Below, piece by piece: positions 1 through 8,481 of a DNA stretch of 14,574 nucleotides. The DNA is from CAYRYU01 sp964428355 (GTDB lineage Bacteria; Muiribacteriota; Ozemobacteria; Ozemobacterales; Ozemobacteraceae): the NCBI GenBank assembly GCA_964428355.1, contig CAYRYU010000146.1, positions 1 through 14,574 on the forward strand, read 5' to 3'. The notes beneath the pieces are model-generated. The model was not told the DNA's origin, did not search any database, and saw nothing but the letters and a program-made list of their open reading frames with translations. The first letter of the stretch is position 1. The number at the start of each line of letters is the position of its first letter. The position numbers and the translations under genes were made by a program.

Positions 1-54
1 GGGCTGCGGAGCTTTTTCACCCGGCGCCAGGCGGTCGGGTCGAGGGTTGCCTGA
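1..54 (+). CDS. C-terminal end of an upstream protein, probably DUF58 (partial)
   Basis: The first 17 codons of the window read as an open frame ending in TGA at 52-54, giving a basic tail (LRSFFTRRQAVGSRVA). The stop lies one base before the ATG of the next gene (TGATATG), which indicates a translationally coupled operon partner. DUF58 proteins often end in a short Arg/Phe-rich tail of this kind, and in known clusters a DUF58 gene directly precedes the BatA-like VWA gene. The identification therefore rests mainly on gene order; only the tail is seen. The rest of the gene lies outside the window. Confidence 0.5.
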   Translation, partial: GLRSFFTRRQAVGSRVA

Positions 55-55
55 T

Positions 56-2212
56 ATGCCGTTTTCTTTCGGAAATCCCTGGTTTCTCGGCGGTCTCCTG
101 ACGGTGGCGGTCCCGATCTATCTGCACCTGTATTATCGCAAGATTCCGGTTCCCCGCGACTTTCCCAGCCTGAGACTCATCCGGTTGTCGGTTGATGCCG
201 TAATCCGCCGGATGAAACTCAGGAACCTGATCCTGTTGCTGATGCGCGTTTTGGTTCTTGTCTTGCTTTGCATGGCCCTCGCGAGGCCCTTCCTGGGGAG
301 CAGCGACGGGGTCGCATCGAAGACCGGCGCGCCCGCGGCATTCGTGTTGATTCTCGACAACTCGATGTCCATGGGAGCATCCCACCAGGGGATTTCCCTT
401 TTCAATTCGGCGAAAGCAAAAGCGATCGAGATTCTCGAACAGATGGGGCCCTATGACAAGGCCTCGATCATCCTCATGAACGATCCGGGATCCACCCTCT
501 TCTCCCAATTCACCTGGGACAAGAACGAACTGAAAGAGGCGGTCCGGAACGTTCCCCTGAGCATGTCCGGCACCAACATCTTCAGTGCTCTCCAGCCCGC
601 CCTCAAGCTGCTTTCCCAGGCGAAATCGTACAGGCGGCAAATCTTCATGATCACCGACCTGACGGAAACCGCATGGAAACAGTTCATCGATACCTATGAC
701 CTGAAAAGAATCGATTCTTCCATTGATCTGGTGCTGATTCCGGTGGGGGAGGGAAGCCCCCCCAACATGACCGTCTCGGATCTTTCGGTGACAGATCCCC
801 TTATTCTCCAGGGGCGCTCGACCGTCGTCCGGGCGACGGTGGTCAACCACGGCTCCAGGCAGCAGAAGACCCGGGTTTCCCTGTTCATCGGTGACGACAA
901 GAAGCAGGAGACGGCCATCGAGGTCGATCCGAAGGCGAAAAAGACCGTCGATTTCGTGATCAAGTTCCCCAAAGAGGGTCTGGTCAATCTCAGCGCTTCG
1001 ATCCTGCCCGATTCCTTGCTTCACGACAACGTCCGGTGCCTTGCGGCCCGTGTCCTGTCGCAGCAGAAGATCCTGATCGTGAAACCGCCACCCGACCGCG
1101 AAGGGAACGTGACGAGGGAGGATCTCTACCTTCGGTTTGCCTTGAACCCGATGAACCGGACCGAGGGCTCCACCTTCCTGGTCGAGACCCGTCTGGGCGA
1201 GGAAGTCGGGAACTTCGACCTCCAGGGCTATACGGCGGTTTTCCTCGTGAACCAGCGGAGCCTTCCCGACCCGTTCGTCACCGCCCTCTCGAAATACGTG
1301 ATGGCCGGAGGCAACCTCGTGGTATTCGCGGGGCCGCGTGTCGATCCGAACTGGTACAACTCGAGTCTTATCGACAAGCTGGGGGGCGCGTATCTCCTTC
1401 CCGCAAGGTTTTTCAAGCGGATCGGGAATGCCGTGAGCAAGTCGGTCTCCTATCAGATGACCGACATGGACATCGGGCATCCCTCCTTCAGGTTGTTCGA
1501 GAAGGAAGGCAACGGGGATCCCTCGCGGGCCCAGATCTACGAATTCTTCCAGGTCCAACCGAACCAGAATGCGATGATCCTGGCCAAGATGAGCCACGGC
1601 CTCCCGGGAATCCTCGAGGAGAAGAGGGGCCAGGGGCGCGTTCTGCTGGTGAATTTCACGGCCGACACCACGTGGACGAACTGGCCGTTGAAGCCTACCT
1701 TTCTTCCCTTCATTCACCAGACCATCATTGCCATGCTGGGAAGGCAGGGATTGAGCGTGGAATCCCTTACCCCGGGCTCCCCCATCTCGATGACCATCCC
1801 TTCGGAAGGCCTCGAACGGATCTCGATGACCACGCCCAACGGGTCGGTCCAGGACCTCCCTTTCAAAGCCGAAAACGGATCCTTCGTCCATTTTTCCACC
1901 GCCCAGACCGATCAGACAGGAATCTACCGGCTCAAGATCGAGACGAAGGGCGGTGTCCGATCCGACGCTTTCGCGGTCAACCCACCACCCGACGAGGGTG
2001 ATCTCGACAGGATCCCGATCAAGAGCATTCCGCGTTTCATCGATCTCAAGCACAGGCCGGGAAGCGGGGAAACCCTCGGCCAGAAGGTTTCGATGGTTCG
2101 AGACGGCCGGGAACTCGGTCACGTTTTTCTCTGGCTCCTCCTGCTTCTTGCTCTCACGGAAACCTTCTACGCCAACAGGGCGGTCGAGCGGATCGGGAGG
2201 GCCCCCGCATGA
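56..2212 (+). CDS. BatA-like membrane protein with VWA domain
   Basis: A 718-residue inner-membrane protein. Residues 1-80 form a BatA-type N-terminal region (aerotolerance-regulator N-terminal family): a first hydrophobic segment at about 8-27, the basic motif YYRKIPVPRDFPSLR, and a second membrane helix at about 57-80. A von Willebrand A domain follows (about 95-230) with an intact MIDAS metal site: D101-N-S103-M-S105, T173 and D201. Residues 335-430 look like a class I glutamine-amidotransferase-like fold (VMAGGNLVVFAG), with no catalytic Cys evident. A single helix near the C-terminus (HVFLWLLLLLALTETF) is followed by a short basic tail. ATG56 is preferred over the in-frame TTG47, because GAGG at 42-45 is well spaced from it and TTG47 lies inside the upstream gene. 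The stop overlaps the next start by 4 bp (ATGA). The family is linked to MoxR-DUF58-VWA complexes acting at the envelope; the exact substrate is not known. Confidence 0.9.
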   Translation: MPFSFGNPWFLGGLLTVAVPIYLHLYYRKIPVPRDFPSLRLIRLSVDAVIRRMKLRNLILLLMRVLVLVLLCMALARPFLGSSDGVASKTGAPAAFVLILDNSMSMGASHQGISLFNSAKAKAIEILEQMGPYDKASIILMNDPGSTLFSQFTWDKNELKEAVRNVPLSMSGTNIFSALQPALKLLSQAKSYRRQIFMITDLTETAWKQFIDTYDLKRIDSSIDLVLIPVGEGSPPNMTVSDLSVTDPLILQGRSTVVRATVVNHGSRQQKTRVSLFIGDDKKQETAIEVDPKAKKTVDFVIKFPKEGLVNLSASILPDSLLHDNVRCLAARVLSQQKILIVKPPPDREGNVTREDLYLRFALNPMNRTEGSTFLVETRLGEEVGNFDLQGYTAVFLVNQRSLPDPFVTALSKYVMAGGNLVVFAGPRVDPNWYNSSLIDKLGGAYLLPARFFKRIGNAVSKSVSYQMTDMDIGHPSFRLFEKEGNGDPSRAQIYEFFQVQPNQNAMILAKMSHGLPGILEEKRGQGRVLLVNFTADTTWTNWPLKPTFLPFIHQTIIAMLGRQGLSVESLTPGSPISMTIPSEGLERISMTTPNGSVQDLPFKAENGSFVHFSTAQTDQTGIYRLKIETKGGVRSDAFAVNPPPDEGDLDRIPIKSIPRFIDLKHRPGSGETLGQKVSMVRDGRELGHVFLWLLLLLALTETFYANRAVERIGRAPA

Positions 2213-4479
2213 CCGCACTGATCAGGCTCCTGGGTTTCGACCTCGCCCCGATCCAGAACGTCGACTCGATCCGGTTCTCCCTGGGCTGGGGCTGGGCCGG
2301 TCTCGTTCTTGCCGCAATCATCGTCCTTCCTTGGTTCTGGGGTGCATACCGTTTCGAAGGGAAGCCTGGTTCCAACCTCCTCAAGGGAAGCCTGATGGGA
2401 TTGCGGCTTCTCCTCGTTCTGGGAATCATCGCCCTTCTGGCGGGGTTCAAGTGTTCGGTCAGCGGATGGATCCCGCAGAAAAACAAGATCGCGGTTCTCA
2501 TTGACACTTCCAGGAGCATGTCGATCAAGGAAGAAGGAGTGCTCCGGATGGATTCGGTCCGGAAGCAGCTGACCGAGGTGCAGTTCCTCACGAAGCTGGA
2601 GCGGAACCTGGGAATTCCTCCCTCGTTGTTTTCCTTCGCGGGAACCGTAGCCCCCATCGCCCGTGACGACATAGCCTCGTTCTCGCTCCAACCGGACGGA
2701 ACGCAGACGAACCTCACCAAAGCCGTCCTGGACGTCGTCAACAACATGGGAGAAGGGAACCTGCTGGGGGTCGTCCTTTTCACCGACGGTTGTCACAATC
2801 ACGGAGAGAGCCCGATGGAGGCTCTTACGAGGCTCAAGACCCCGCTTTTCTTCGCCGGGACCGGGCAGACCGGCCAGACGAAAGACCTTGGAATCTCGTT
2901 CGAGAGGCCCCCGTCCGTAGGTTATCTGAACGCGGTGACGCGCGTCCGGGGAGAGATAAAGCTGCACCGTGTAGCAACCGAATCGGTGAACGTGGAAGTC
3001 AGAAGGGGTGGGAAGCCCTTCCAGACGTTGCGGGTTCCGATCGTCGCGGGAGAGCAGAGGGCCTCTTTCGCCCTCAATATTCCCTGCGAAACCGAAGGCT
3101 CCTTCAATTTCACCGCCTCGGTTCCATTGCTCGACGGGGAGCTGACGCACGAGAACAACGAGACGAGCTTCCTGCTCAAGGTGGTCAAGGAGCGGCTGAA
3201 AATTCTGGGGGTGTTTGGAGACTCGTGCTGGGACGCCGCTTTTCTCAAATCCGCCTTGAAGAGCGATCCAAACGCGCATTTCAACGGATGGACCCGGTTG
3301 AACGACAACCGTTGGATGAAGACCGTGGATTTCAAGCTCGGGAAACCCGAGCCGGCCCCGAAACTTGGCGAAGACCTGGACGATTCGGATGTCCTGGTCA
3401 TCGGTGGTGCCCCGGAAAGCCTTTTCCGCGATTCCGCCGAAAAGATTCTCGAGCGGGTCCGGACCGGAAAACTCGGGGTCCTTTTCCTGCCCGCTCCCTA
3501 CGGATACCAATATCTGGGCTACCAGGACTCGAAGCTTTCCCCTCTTTTCCCGGTCGAACTTGCCGGCGAAAGCTGGGTCCGGACGCCGGTCAATTTCATT
3601 CTCCCCGTACAGGAAACCCCCTACGGGTTCCTGCGGCTCATGGACGATCCCGTCGAGAACATGGAGTTTTTCAGACTCCTCCCGAAAATGGAGGGCCTCT
3701 TCGTATATGACCGGGTCAAGCCTGGAACGGAGGTTCTGCTCTCTTCCAGCTATTCAGGGAAATCCGGTCCCGCCCCCGCATACGTTCAGCACCGTTTCGG
3801 ACAGGGAAATTCCGCGATGTTCATGACCGGCCCACTCTGGCCGATGGGTTTCACCCTTGCCCCCACCGACCGGACGATCAAGCCCTATACAGCCTTCCTC
3901 CTCAACTCCTTGAAATGGCTCGCGAACCGAAAGGAAGACGCTCTGGTCAGCCTCGAACTTCCTTCATCGCGTGGATTCGTGGGACAACCGAGTTCCCTGC
4001 GCGTCTGGGTCTGGGATACCCGCCGCCAACCGGTCGATCCGGCGCAGGTCTCCGCGACCATTTCCGGAAAGGATGTCGAACCTTTCACGCTGACCTTCAT
4101 GGGGACCTCGGAAAAGGGATGCTACGAGGGGACTTTCGTTCCCTCACGTCGCGGGGTTTTCGAGGTTGCCGTCACCGCAAAACAGCATGGAAAGCTGCTC
4201 GGGGAAACAAAGGGTCAGTTCCTCGTGGATATCCCCACCGTCGAGTTCGACGATCCCGAGGTCCGGATCGAGCTGATGACAAAGCTCGCCAGTTCCACCG
4301 GAGGCGCTTTCAGGCCGGTCGAGTCGAGCGAGGACATCCTTGGGATCATCAAGCCCACTCCCGGCCAGAAAAGGGAAACCAAGATCTTCGAATTCCGCGA
4401 CAGCGCGATGGTTCTCGCCCTCCTTCTTCTGCTTCCACTAGTGGAATGGGTCCTCCGGCGAAGCAAGGGGTACAGCTGA
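2209..4479 (+). CDS. Membrane-anchored VWA domain protein, second of the pair
   Basis: A 756-residue protein. It has two N-terminal membrane helices (about 27-45 and 62-80), then a VWA domain (about 92-225) with an intact MIDAS: D99-T-S101-R-S103, T167 and D193 (FTDG). Two immunoglobulin-like beta-rich stretches follow (about 228-325 and 590-690). Between them lies a glutamine-amidotransferase-like alpha/beta region (about 385-560, VLVIGGAPESLF and GVLFLPAPYGYQYL), and one C-terminal helix spans about 734-749. Helices at both ends predict a large periplasmic body. It is coupled to the previous gene by the ATGA overlap, has GGGAGG at 2195-2200 eight bases before its ATG, and overlaps the next gene through TGATG. 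It is a distant paralogue in architecture of the preceding VWA protein, so the two probably act as a pair in one complex (inference). Confidence 0.88.
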   Translation: MTALIRLLGFDLAPIQNVDSIRFSLGWGWAGLVLAAIIVLPWFWGAYRFEGKPGSNLLKGSLMGLRLLLVLGIIALLAGFKCSVSGWIPQKNKIAVLIDTSRSMSIKEEGVLRMDSVRKQLTEVQFLTKLERNLGIPPSLFSFAGTVAPIARDDIASFSLQPDGTQTNLTKAVLDVVNNMGEGNLLGVVLFTDGCHNHGESPMEALTRLKTPLFFAGTGQTGQTKDLGISFERPPSVGYLNAVTRVRGEIKLHRVATESVNVEVRRGGKPFQTLRVPIVAGEQRASFALNIPCETEGSFNFTASVPLLDGELTHENNETSFLLKVVKERLKILGVFGDSCWDAAFLKSALKSDPNAHFNGWTRLNDNRWMKTVDFKLGKPEPAPKLGEDLDDSDVLVIGGAPESLFRDSAEKILERVRTGKLGVLFLPAPYGYQYLGYQDSKLSPLFPVELAGESWVRTPVNFILPVQETPYGFLRLMDDPVENMEFFRLLPKMEGLFVYDRVKPGTEVLLSSSYSGKSGPAPAYVQHRFGQGNSAMFMTGPLWPMGFTLAPTDRTIKPYTAFLLNSLKWLANRKEDALVSLELPSSRGFVGQPSSLRVWVWDTRRQPVDPAQVSATISGKDVEPFTLTFMGTSEKGCYEGTFVPSRRGVFEVAVTAKQHGKLLGETKGQFLVDIPTVEFDDPEVRIELMTKLASSTGGAFRPVESSEDILGIIKPTPGQKRETKIFEFRDSAMVLALLLLLPLVEWVLRRSKGYS

Positions 4480-5174
4480 TGAATGCAAACGGACGAAGAT
4501 TCTTGCGATTGTGGTTCGCGTTCGCCCTTCTGACGATGGGTTCCCTTTCCGCCTCGGGGGTCGAGAAAGCTGACCTTGGGGCAGTAACGATTCCCCGAAT
4601 CCAGTATGGGGGTGGCGGAGACTGGTATACGGATCCCACCTCGATTCCCAATCTGCTCAAGGCTGCGAACGAGCGGTTTTCCCTCGTAACGAAGCCGGAC
4701 AACCTCTCGATCAAGATTTCCGATCCGCAGTTGTTCACCTACCCTATGATCTATCTGACCGGGCACGGGAACGTGAAGTTCGAGGATCACGAGATCAACC
4801 GCCTCCTGACCTATCTGGAGAGCGGAGGGTTCCTCTGGGTTGACGACTGCTACGGGATCGACCGGTCTTTTCGCCGGGAAATGAAGAAACTCTTCCCCGA
4901 CAAGGAACTTTCCCCGATTCCAACCGACCACCCCATTTTCAATCTCGCCTACGAGATGCCCAAGGGGCTTCCGAAGATCCACGAACACGACGGGAAGCCG
5001 CCCCAGGCCTTCGGCATCTTTTCGAAGGGAAGGATGGTCGTTTTCTACACCTTCGAAACCGACATAGGTGATGGGATCGAGGACGCCGGGGTTCACCCCG
5101 AAGATTCCGCCGAGAAAAGGGAAGAAGCGATGAAGATGGCACTGAACATCCTCTTCTTCGCCCTGAACCAGTAG
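4479..5174 (+). CDS. Secreted DUF4159 domain protein
   Basis: A 231-residue protein starting at ATG4479, which shares its A with the TGA of the VWA gene (TGATG). AAGGGG at 4465-4470 gives an eight-base spacing. A longer in-frame opening upstream is rejected because it lies entirely within the VWA gene. Residues 1-27 form a Sec signal peptide (basic RRF, then a hydrophobic core ending near SLSASG). The rest is a DUF4159 domain, with recognisable blocks IPRIQYGGGGDWYTDP, MIYLTGHGNVKF, SGGFLWVDDCYG, a DHPIF segment and VFYTFETDIGDG. DUF4159 genes typically close MoxR/DUF58/BatA/VWA operons, as here. The fold is amidotransferase-like but no catalytic triad is established, and the biochemical role is unknown. 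Confidence 0.88.
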   Translation: MNANGRRFLRLWFAFALLTMGSLSASGVEKADLGAVTIPRIQYGGGGDWYTDPTSIPNLLKAANERFSLVTKPDNLSIKISDPQLFTYPMIYLTGHGNVKFEDHEINRLLTYLESGGFLWVDDCYGIDRSFRREMKKLFPDKELSPIPTDHPIFNLAYEMPKGLPKIHEHDGKPPQAFGIFSKGRMVVFYTFETDIGDGIEDAGVHPEDSAEKREEAMKMALNILFFALNQ

Positions 5175-5231
5175 TCCCGGAGTTCAAAACGGGCGAAGAA
5201 ACGGTTCTGGCGACATTTCAATCGCTTCGGT

Positions 5232-5269
5232 CTTCCTGAACCCGATGGTTCGGTCGGAAGGATGTTTTT
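5232..5269 (+). terminator. Possible rho-independent terminator after the DUF4159 gene
   Basis: The hairpin has an inner stem GAACC (5238-5242) / GGTTC (5247-5251) with loop CGAT. An outer stem CTTCC (5232-5236) / GGAAG (5256-5260) is separated by a one-versus-four base internal loop, and TTTTT follows at 5265-5269. The stem is imperfect and the T run starts four bases after it, so it is only a moderate candidate. Its place between two operons supports it. Confidence 0.4.
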
Positions 5270-5295
5270 GGATCGGAGAGAAGAGCGGAAGGAGT

Positions 5296-5324
5296 TTGCG
5301 CGTGGAGGGGAATCGCAATAGAAT
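5296..5324 (+). promoter_or_regulatory. Candidate sigma70-type promoter for the FecR/pseudopilin operon
   Basis: TTGCGC (5296-5301) and TAGAAT (5319-5324) are separated by exactly 17 bases. The -10 box matches TATAAT at five of six positions; the -35 box matches TTGACA at three of six. The predicted transcript would start near 5331, just before the ribosome binding site GAGGAG at 5335-5340. This stretch between the DUF4159 and FecR genes (5175-5348) otherwise holds only the hairpin described separately. Confidence 0.45.
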
Positions 5325-5348
5325 GGGGAAAAGTGAGGAGACTTGGGG

Positions 5349-6050
5349 ATGATGATCGAAACCCGCGGCCGGTTCGGCCTTTTTCTTTTGTTCTCTATCG
5401 CAATTCTCCTTCCCGGAATCTTCGGATGCGGTTCGAGGTCCGGATCCTCCCGAACCTCTTCAGGGAGCGGAGACCCCCTGTATCTTCTGAAAGCCCAGGA
5501 GAAGACCGCCGTGGCTCTCGAGCGGAAGGGGAAGAAGTCCTCGGTCGACCTTCCGCCCGAACAGTCGCTTTACGATGCCGATATCGTCGAGAACACCGGG
5601 AAAAAGGCCGCCACCGTGGTCGAGATCAAGAAGGGGCACAAGTTCACCCTCGCTCCGACCACGAAGGTCCAGGTCAACGAATCCAGCATCTTCCTGATCC
5701 AGGGTGGAGCACGGATCGAGTTCCGGAAAAGCCAGGGCGAATTCAAGGTTGTACTTCCCAACAAAGTCTGTCTGGGAATCCGGGGAACCGAATTGATCGT
5801 CGTTCTCACTTCCGACGGAAGATCCGTGGTCAGGATGCTGGAGGGGGAGATCGACATCACCCGCGAAGAGGAGAAGACTCCGCTGAAGGCTCCCCAGTCG
5901 GCAATAATCCCATTGGCCTCGGATCCCATCCAGATTTTTGCCCAACCCGCGAGCCTTCCCGCCGCCATTCTCGAAATCCCCGAAGCGAGCTTTCTGGGAA
6001 TCGCTTCCGAGAACGAGAACATCGGGCGGTCGCGGGACAGCAACTACTGA
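5349..6050 (+). CDS. FecR-domain lipoprotein
   Basis: A 233-residue predicted lipoprotein. The start ATG5349 is chosen over TTG5343 because GAGGAG (5335-5340) sits eight bases upstream. A signal peptide (hydrophobic core at about 9-26) ends in the lipobox-like IFGC with the acylated Cys at 27. This is followed by a Gly/Ser-rich linker (28-41). Residues about 73-172 form a FecR domain: LYDADIVENTGKKAATVVEI, the repeated beta-strand pattern, and the family hallmark CLGIRGTELIVV at about 141-152, followed by VRMLEGEIDI. In classical systems FecR is an inner-membrane anti-sigma regulator. Here there is no transmembrane anti-sigma region and no neighbouring ECF sigma factor, so a structural or assembly role at the envelope is more likely (inference). 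It heads the gene cluster with the pseudopilin genes. Confidence 0.85.
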   Translation: MMIETRGRFGLFLLFSIAILLPGIFGCGSRSGSSRTSSGSGDPLYLLKAQEKTAVALERKGKKSSVDLPPEQSLYDADIVENTGKKAATVVEIKKGHKFTLAPTTKVQVNESSIFLIQGGARIEFRKSQGEFKVVLPNKVCLGIRGTELIVVLTSDGRSVVRMLEGEIDITREEEKTPLKAPQSAIIPLASDPIQIFAQPASLPAAILEIPEASFLGIASENENIGRSRDSNY

Positions 6051-6140
6051 CCATGTCTTCAGCTTCCGGAACCGGATTCAACCTGAGAAGGATCCCGGGA
6101 TTGCCCCGCGAGGAGTCCGAAACGTGAGGGGGGGCGGATC

Positions 6141-8471
6141 ATGAAACAGAAATCGGGAATGGCGATTCCGATCGTCGTCGGGTTCGCCACATTCCTTGCG
6201 GTCATCGTTTTTGCGGCGATGCGCTTTTCCAGCAGCGAGATCCGTTTCACGCAACAGAGCGCGCTCCAGAAACAGGCCACCATGCTAGCATACTCCGGAG
6301 TCAACGTTGCGGAGATGGCTCTGGAAAAGGGACGTTGGTATCAGCCGCCGTTCCGCTCACCGCTCGACGTCGACCGGGACGGGAAGATCACACGCGAGGA
6401 AGCGGAAAAGACGTCGCTCATCAGCCGGCCGAATTTCGCTGAAATGGACTTCCCCGCGGACCTGGGTGAAGGGCGCATTCGCGTGTTCTTCCAGGAAGTC
6501 CCAAAGCGGGGGGTCGACCTTTCGGGGAACCTCCTGTACGCGAGGTTCAAGCTCCAGACCGCGGATCTTCTCGATCACATCAAGGTGTATTCGGTCGGGG
6601 AGTTCCGGGGGGAAAGGGTCATGATCTACGCGAAATACATCATGAGCCCATCCCCGCTCCTGAACACACCCGACATCGAACTTGCCTCCAGCACTTCCGT
6701 ACCGAAATCGATCTATCGTGTCTGGGTCGAGCCTCCCCAGCTCGTCAAGGAGCAGATCGCCCAGGGATACACACCCTTCCGGAACGGAAAGGTCACCGGA
6801 GTCTTCAAGAAGGTCGGAGACAGGGTCGGGCCGAACGACACTCTCTTCCGGATAGGGGATGACGAGCCTTCACACAAGGCCGAAGGTTGGCTTGCGACGC
6901 AGGAAGCGAACCCAAAGGCCGCCGTCCACGGGAAGATCGTGTCCATGACGAACCCCTCGACAGGCGAGCCATGGAAAGAGGGCGACAAGATCGTCCTGCC
7001 CTGCGAAATGGCCGTCATCGAGGAAGATGCCAACGTGGGTTCGGACATCCCAAGCCAGACCTTGAAACGCATGGTGATGGTACTCCAGATCCCGAACGAA
7101 TACTTTTCCGATTGTCCGCTGGAGATCGGCGAGCCGGAGACATACCGGGTTCTGAACCGAATCGGCTCCTACACCCGCGGGGTCGCGCAGGAATACGTCC
7201 TCAAATCCGCCGACAAGGAGGTCTTCGAAGCGCAGGTTCCGACGGTTTTCAAGACCGCGTTCCCCTCCATCGGAACCGGCGGTACCAGCGTCTCGGATGC
7301 CAGGATCATCCAGGTTCTCGACGGGATCGGGAAGCTCAACCCCGCCGATTACAACAGGGCCGGAAATGCCTTCATAATCGACATGCTCAAGAAGTGGCGG
7401 CCGCGGGGATTCGAAATGACCCCCGAGGAAGCCGCCAACATCGCGAACATGGCTTCCTTCACGCTCGGGGTGAAAGAGGCGGACCCGAGGGAAACCTGCC
7501 GCGACATCTACACCATCTGCCAGCAGTTCTCGGAATGGCTGCTCGTGAATCCCCCGCCCCCGCCCAACCGCGGAGCCTCATCCTGGAACATCTTTTCGGT
7601 CTGGGTTCCCAAGTATCCCGGTCCCGACGGGTTTCCCTCCAGATACCCGCTCCGTACGACCTGGGACTATTTCGAAAAGACGCTGGCCCGGACGATCCGG
7701 CAGCAGTTGTACCCGAACGTCCCCGCCGGATCGAACACCAGCCCCCCCTACGTCTTTTCTCCCAACATGTTCAAGAATCCCACCGACGAGTTTTTGAACT
7801 TCCGGAACTTCGACGGTTCCTACAGCCCCTATGGCGCGAAAGCCGACGGGGGGTATGAATCTTTTCTGGCCAAGACCCCTCCGGAGGAGTTCGTCCGGAA
7901 GATGGCCATCCTGAAAAATGCCGCAAAAAGGATGTCCCTGACCTTCATGCGTTGGATCCCTTGGCAAGACTGGGATTTCCAGGACATGATCGACGACTTC
8001 CTCAACGGAAACCCGCTCACCCACGAAAACGTCGTCGGATTCGACGCAGCCAACTACTGGCCCTGGTGGGGCGACCAGAGGCAGATCTGCAAGGATACCT
8101 CCAAGTTCAGCTCCGCGAAGGCAAAAGCCGTTTACGGAAGCGACACGTTCGGGGCCAAAGGCTGGCCCGATCAACTTCGTCAGCCAAGGGGCGATCCAAA
8201 CGGTGCCCAGATCGACCCCAGCTCGATCCGTCCCGCCGATCTGGTCAGCGAAGTCGACGTGCCCTTCACCTACGAGCTGAAGTTCAAGAACGGAACCGGG
8301 ATTCGTACGCGGCTCGACTACCTGCTCGACTATTTCCGGAAGTATTTCGACGAGCCCGAGCTCGACCCTGATGGGAAGCGAATCCGCGGGGCCAACGAGC
8401 AGACCGACACTCCGCAGGTTCCGGGTCCCCCCGACCTTTTGGGCGCCGCCTACACCGGCCTGAGCTCATGA
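6141..8471 (+). CDS. GspK/PilX-like minor pseudopilin with EF-hand loop and lipoyl-like insertion
   Basis: A 776-residue protein, about twice the length of a typical GspK. The N-terminus (KQKSG then MAIPIVVGFATFLAVIVFA) fits a prepilin-peptidase site after G6 and a helix at 7-29. It lacks Glu at +5, as GspK does. A long amphipathic helix (about 30-65, ALQKQATMLAYSGVNVAEMALE) is typical of GspK/PilX. Residues 76-87 match a canonical EF-hand loop (DVDRDGKITREE). Residues about 214-295 hold two half-motifs, GKVTGVFKKVGDRV and GKIVSM...EGDKIVLPCEM, like a biotinyl/lipoyl barrel-sandwich. Residues 385-465 are helical with DYNRAGNAFI, reminiscent of the GspK helix-hairpin region. A proline run PPPPP (471-475) leads to a Trp/Tyr/Pro-rich C-terminal part of unknown fold. 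GAGGG at 6126-6130 precedes the ATG. Role: probable tip or initiation subunit of a pseudopilus or type IV pilus-like fibre. Confidence 0.75.
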   Translation: MKQKSGMAIPIVVGFATFLAVIVFAAMRFSSSEIRFTQQSALQKQATMLAYSGVNVAEMALEKGRWYQPPFRSPLDVDRDGKITREEAEKTSLISRPNFAEMDFPADLGEGRIRVFFQEVPKRGVDLSGNLLYARFKLQTADLLDHIKVYSVGEFRGERVMIYAKYIMSPSPLLNTPDIELASSTSVPKSIYRVWVEPPQLVKEQIAQGYTPFRNGKVTGVFKKVGDRVGPNDTLFRIGDDEPSHKAEGWLATQEANPKAAVHGKIVSMTNPSTGEPWKEGDKIVLPCEMAVIEEDANVGSDIPSQTLKRMVMVLQIPNEYFSDCPLEIGEPETYRVLNRIGSYTRGVAQEYVLKSADKEVFEAQVPTVFKTAFPSIGTGGTSVSDARIIQVLDGIGKLNPADYNRAGNAFIIDMLKKWRPRGFEMTPEEAANIANMASFTLGVKEADPRETCRDIYTICQQFSEWLLVNPPPPPNRGASSWNIFSVWVPKYPGPDGFPSRYPLRTTWDYFEKTLARTIRQQLYPNVPAGSNTSPPYVFSPNMFKNPTDEFLNFRNFDGSYSPYGAKADGGYESFLAKTPPEEFVRKMAILKNAAKRMSLTFMRWIPWQDWDFQDMIDDFLNGNPLTHENVVGFDAANYWPWWGDQRQICKDTSKFSSAKAKAVYGSDTFGAKGWPDQLRQPRGDPNGAQIDPSSIRPADLVSEVDVPFTYELKFKNGTGIRTRLDYLLDYFRKYFDEPELDPDGKRIRGANEQTDTPQVPGPPDLLGAAYTGLSS

Positions 8472-8481
8472 GGAACCCAGG

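Noticed and set aside
47..55. TTG start for the BatA-like gene
   Set aside because: It lies inside the upstream coding end. ATG56 has a better-spaced GAGG and follows the stop directly.
17..2218. Very long open frame on the minus strand opposite the BatA-like gene
   Set aside because: It is a mirror of the GC-rich codon bias of the real gene: Arg/Gly/Asp-rich, with no domain, membrane or signal pattern. Similar antisense frames at 2167-3510 and 4215-5096 are rejected for the same reason.
6053..6127. A 24-codon ATG frame between the FecR and GspK-like genes
   Set aside because: It has no ribosome binding site and no recognisable features. The spacer is probably untranslated.
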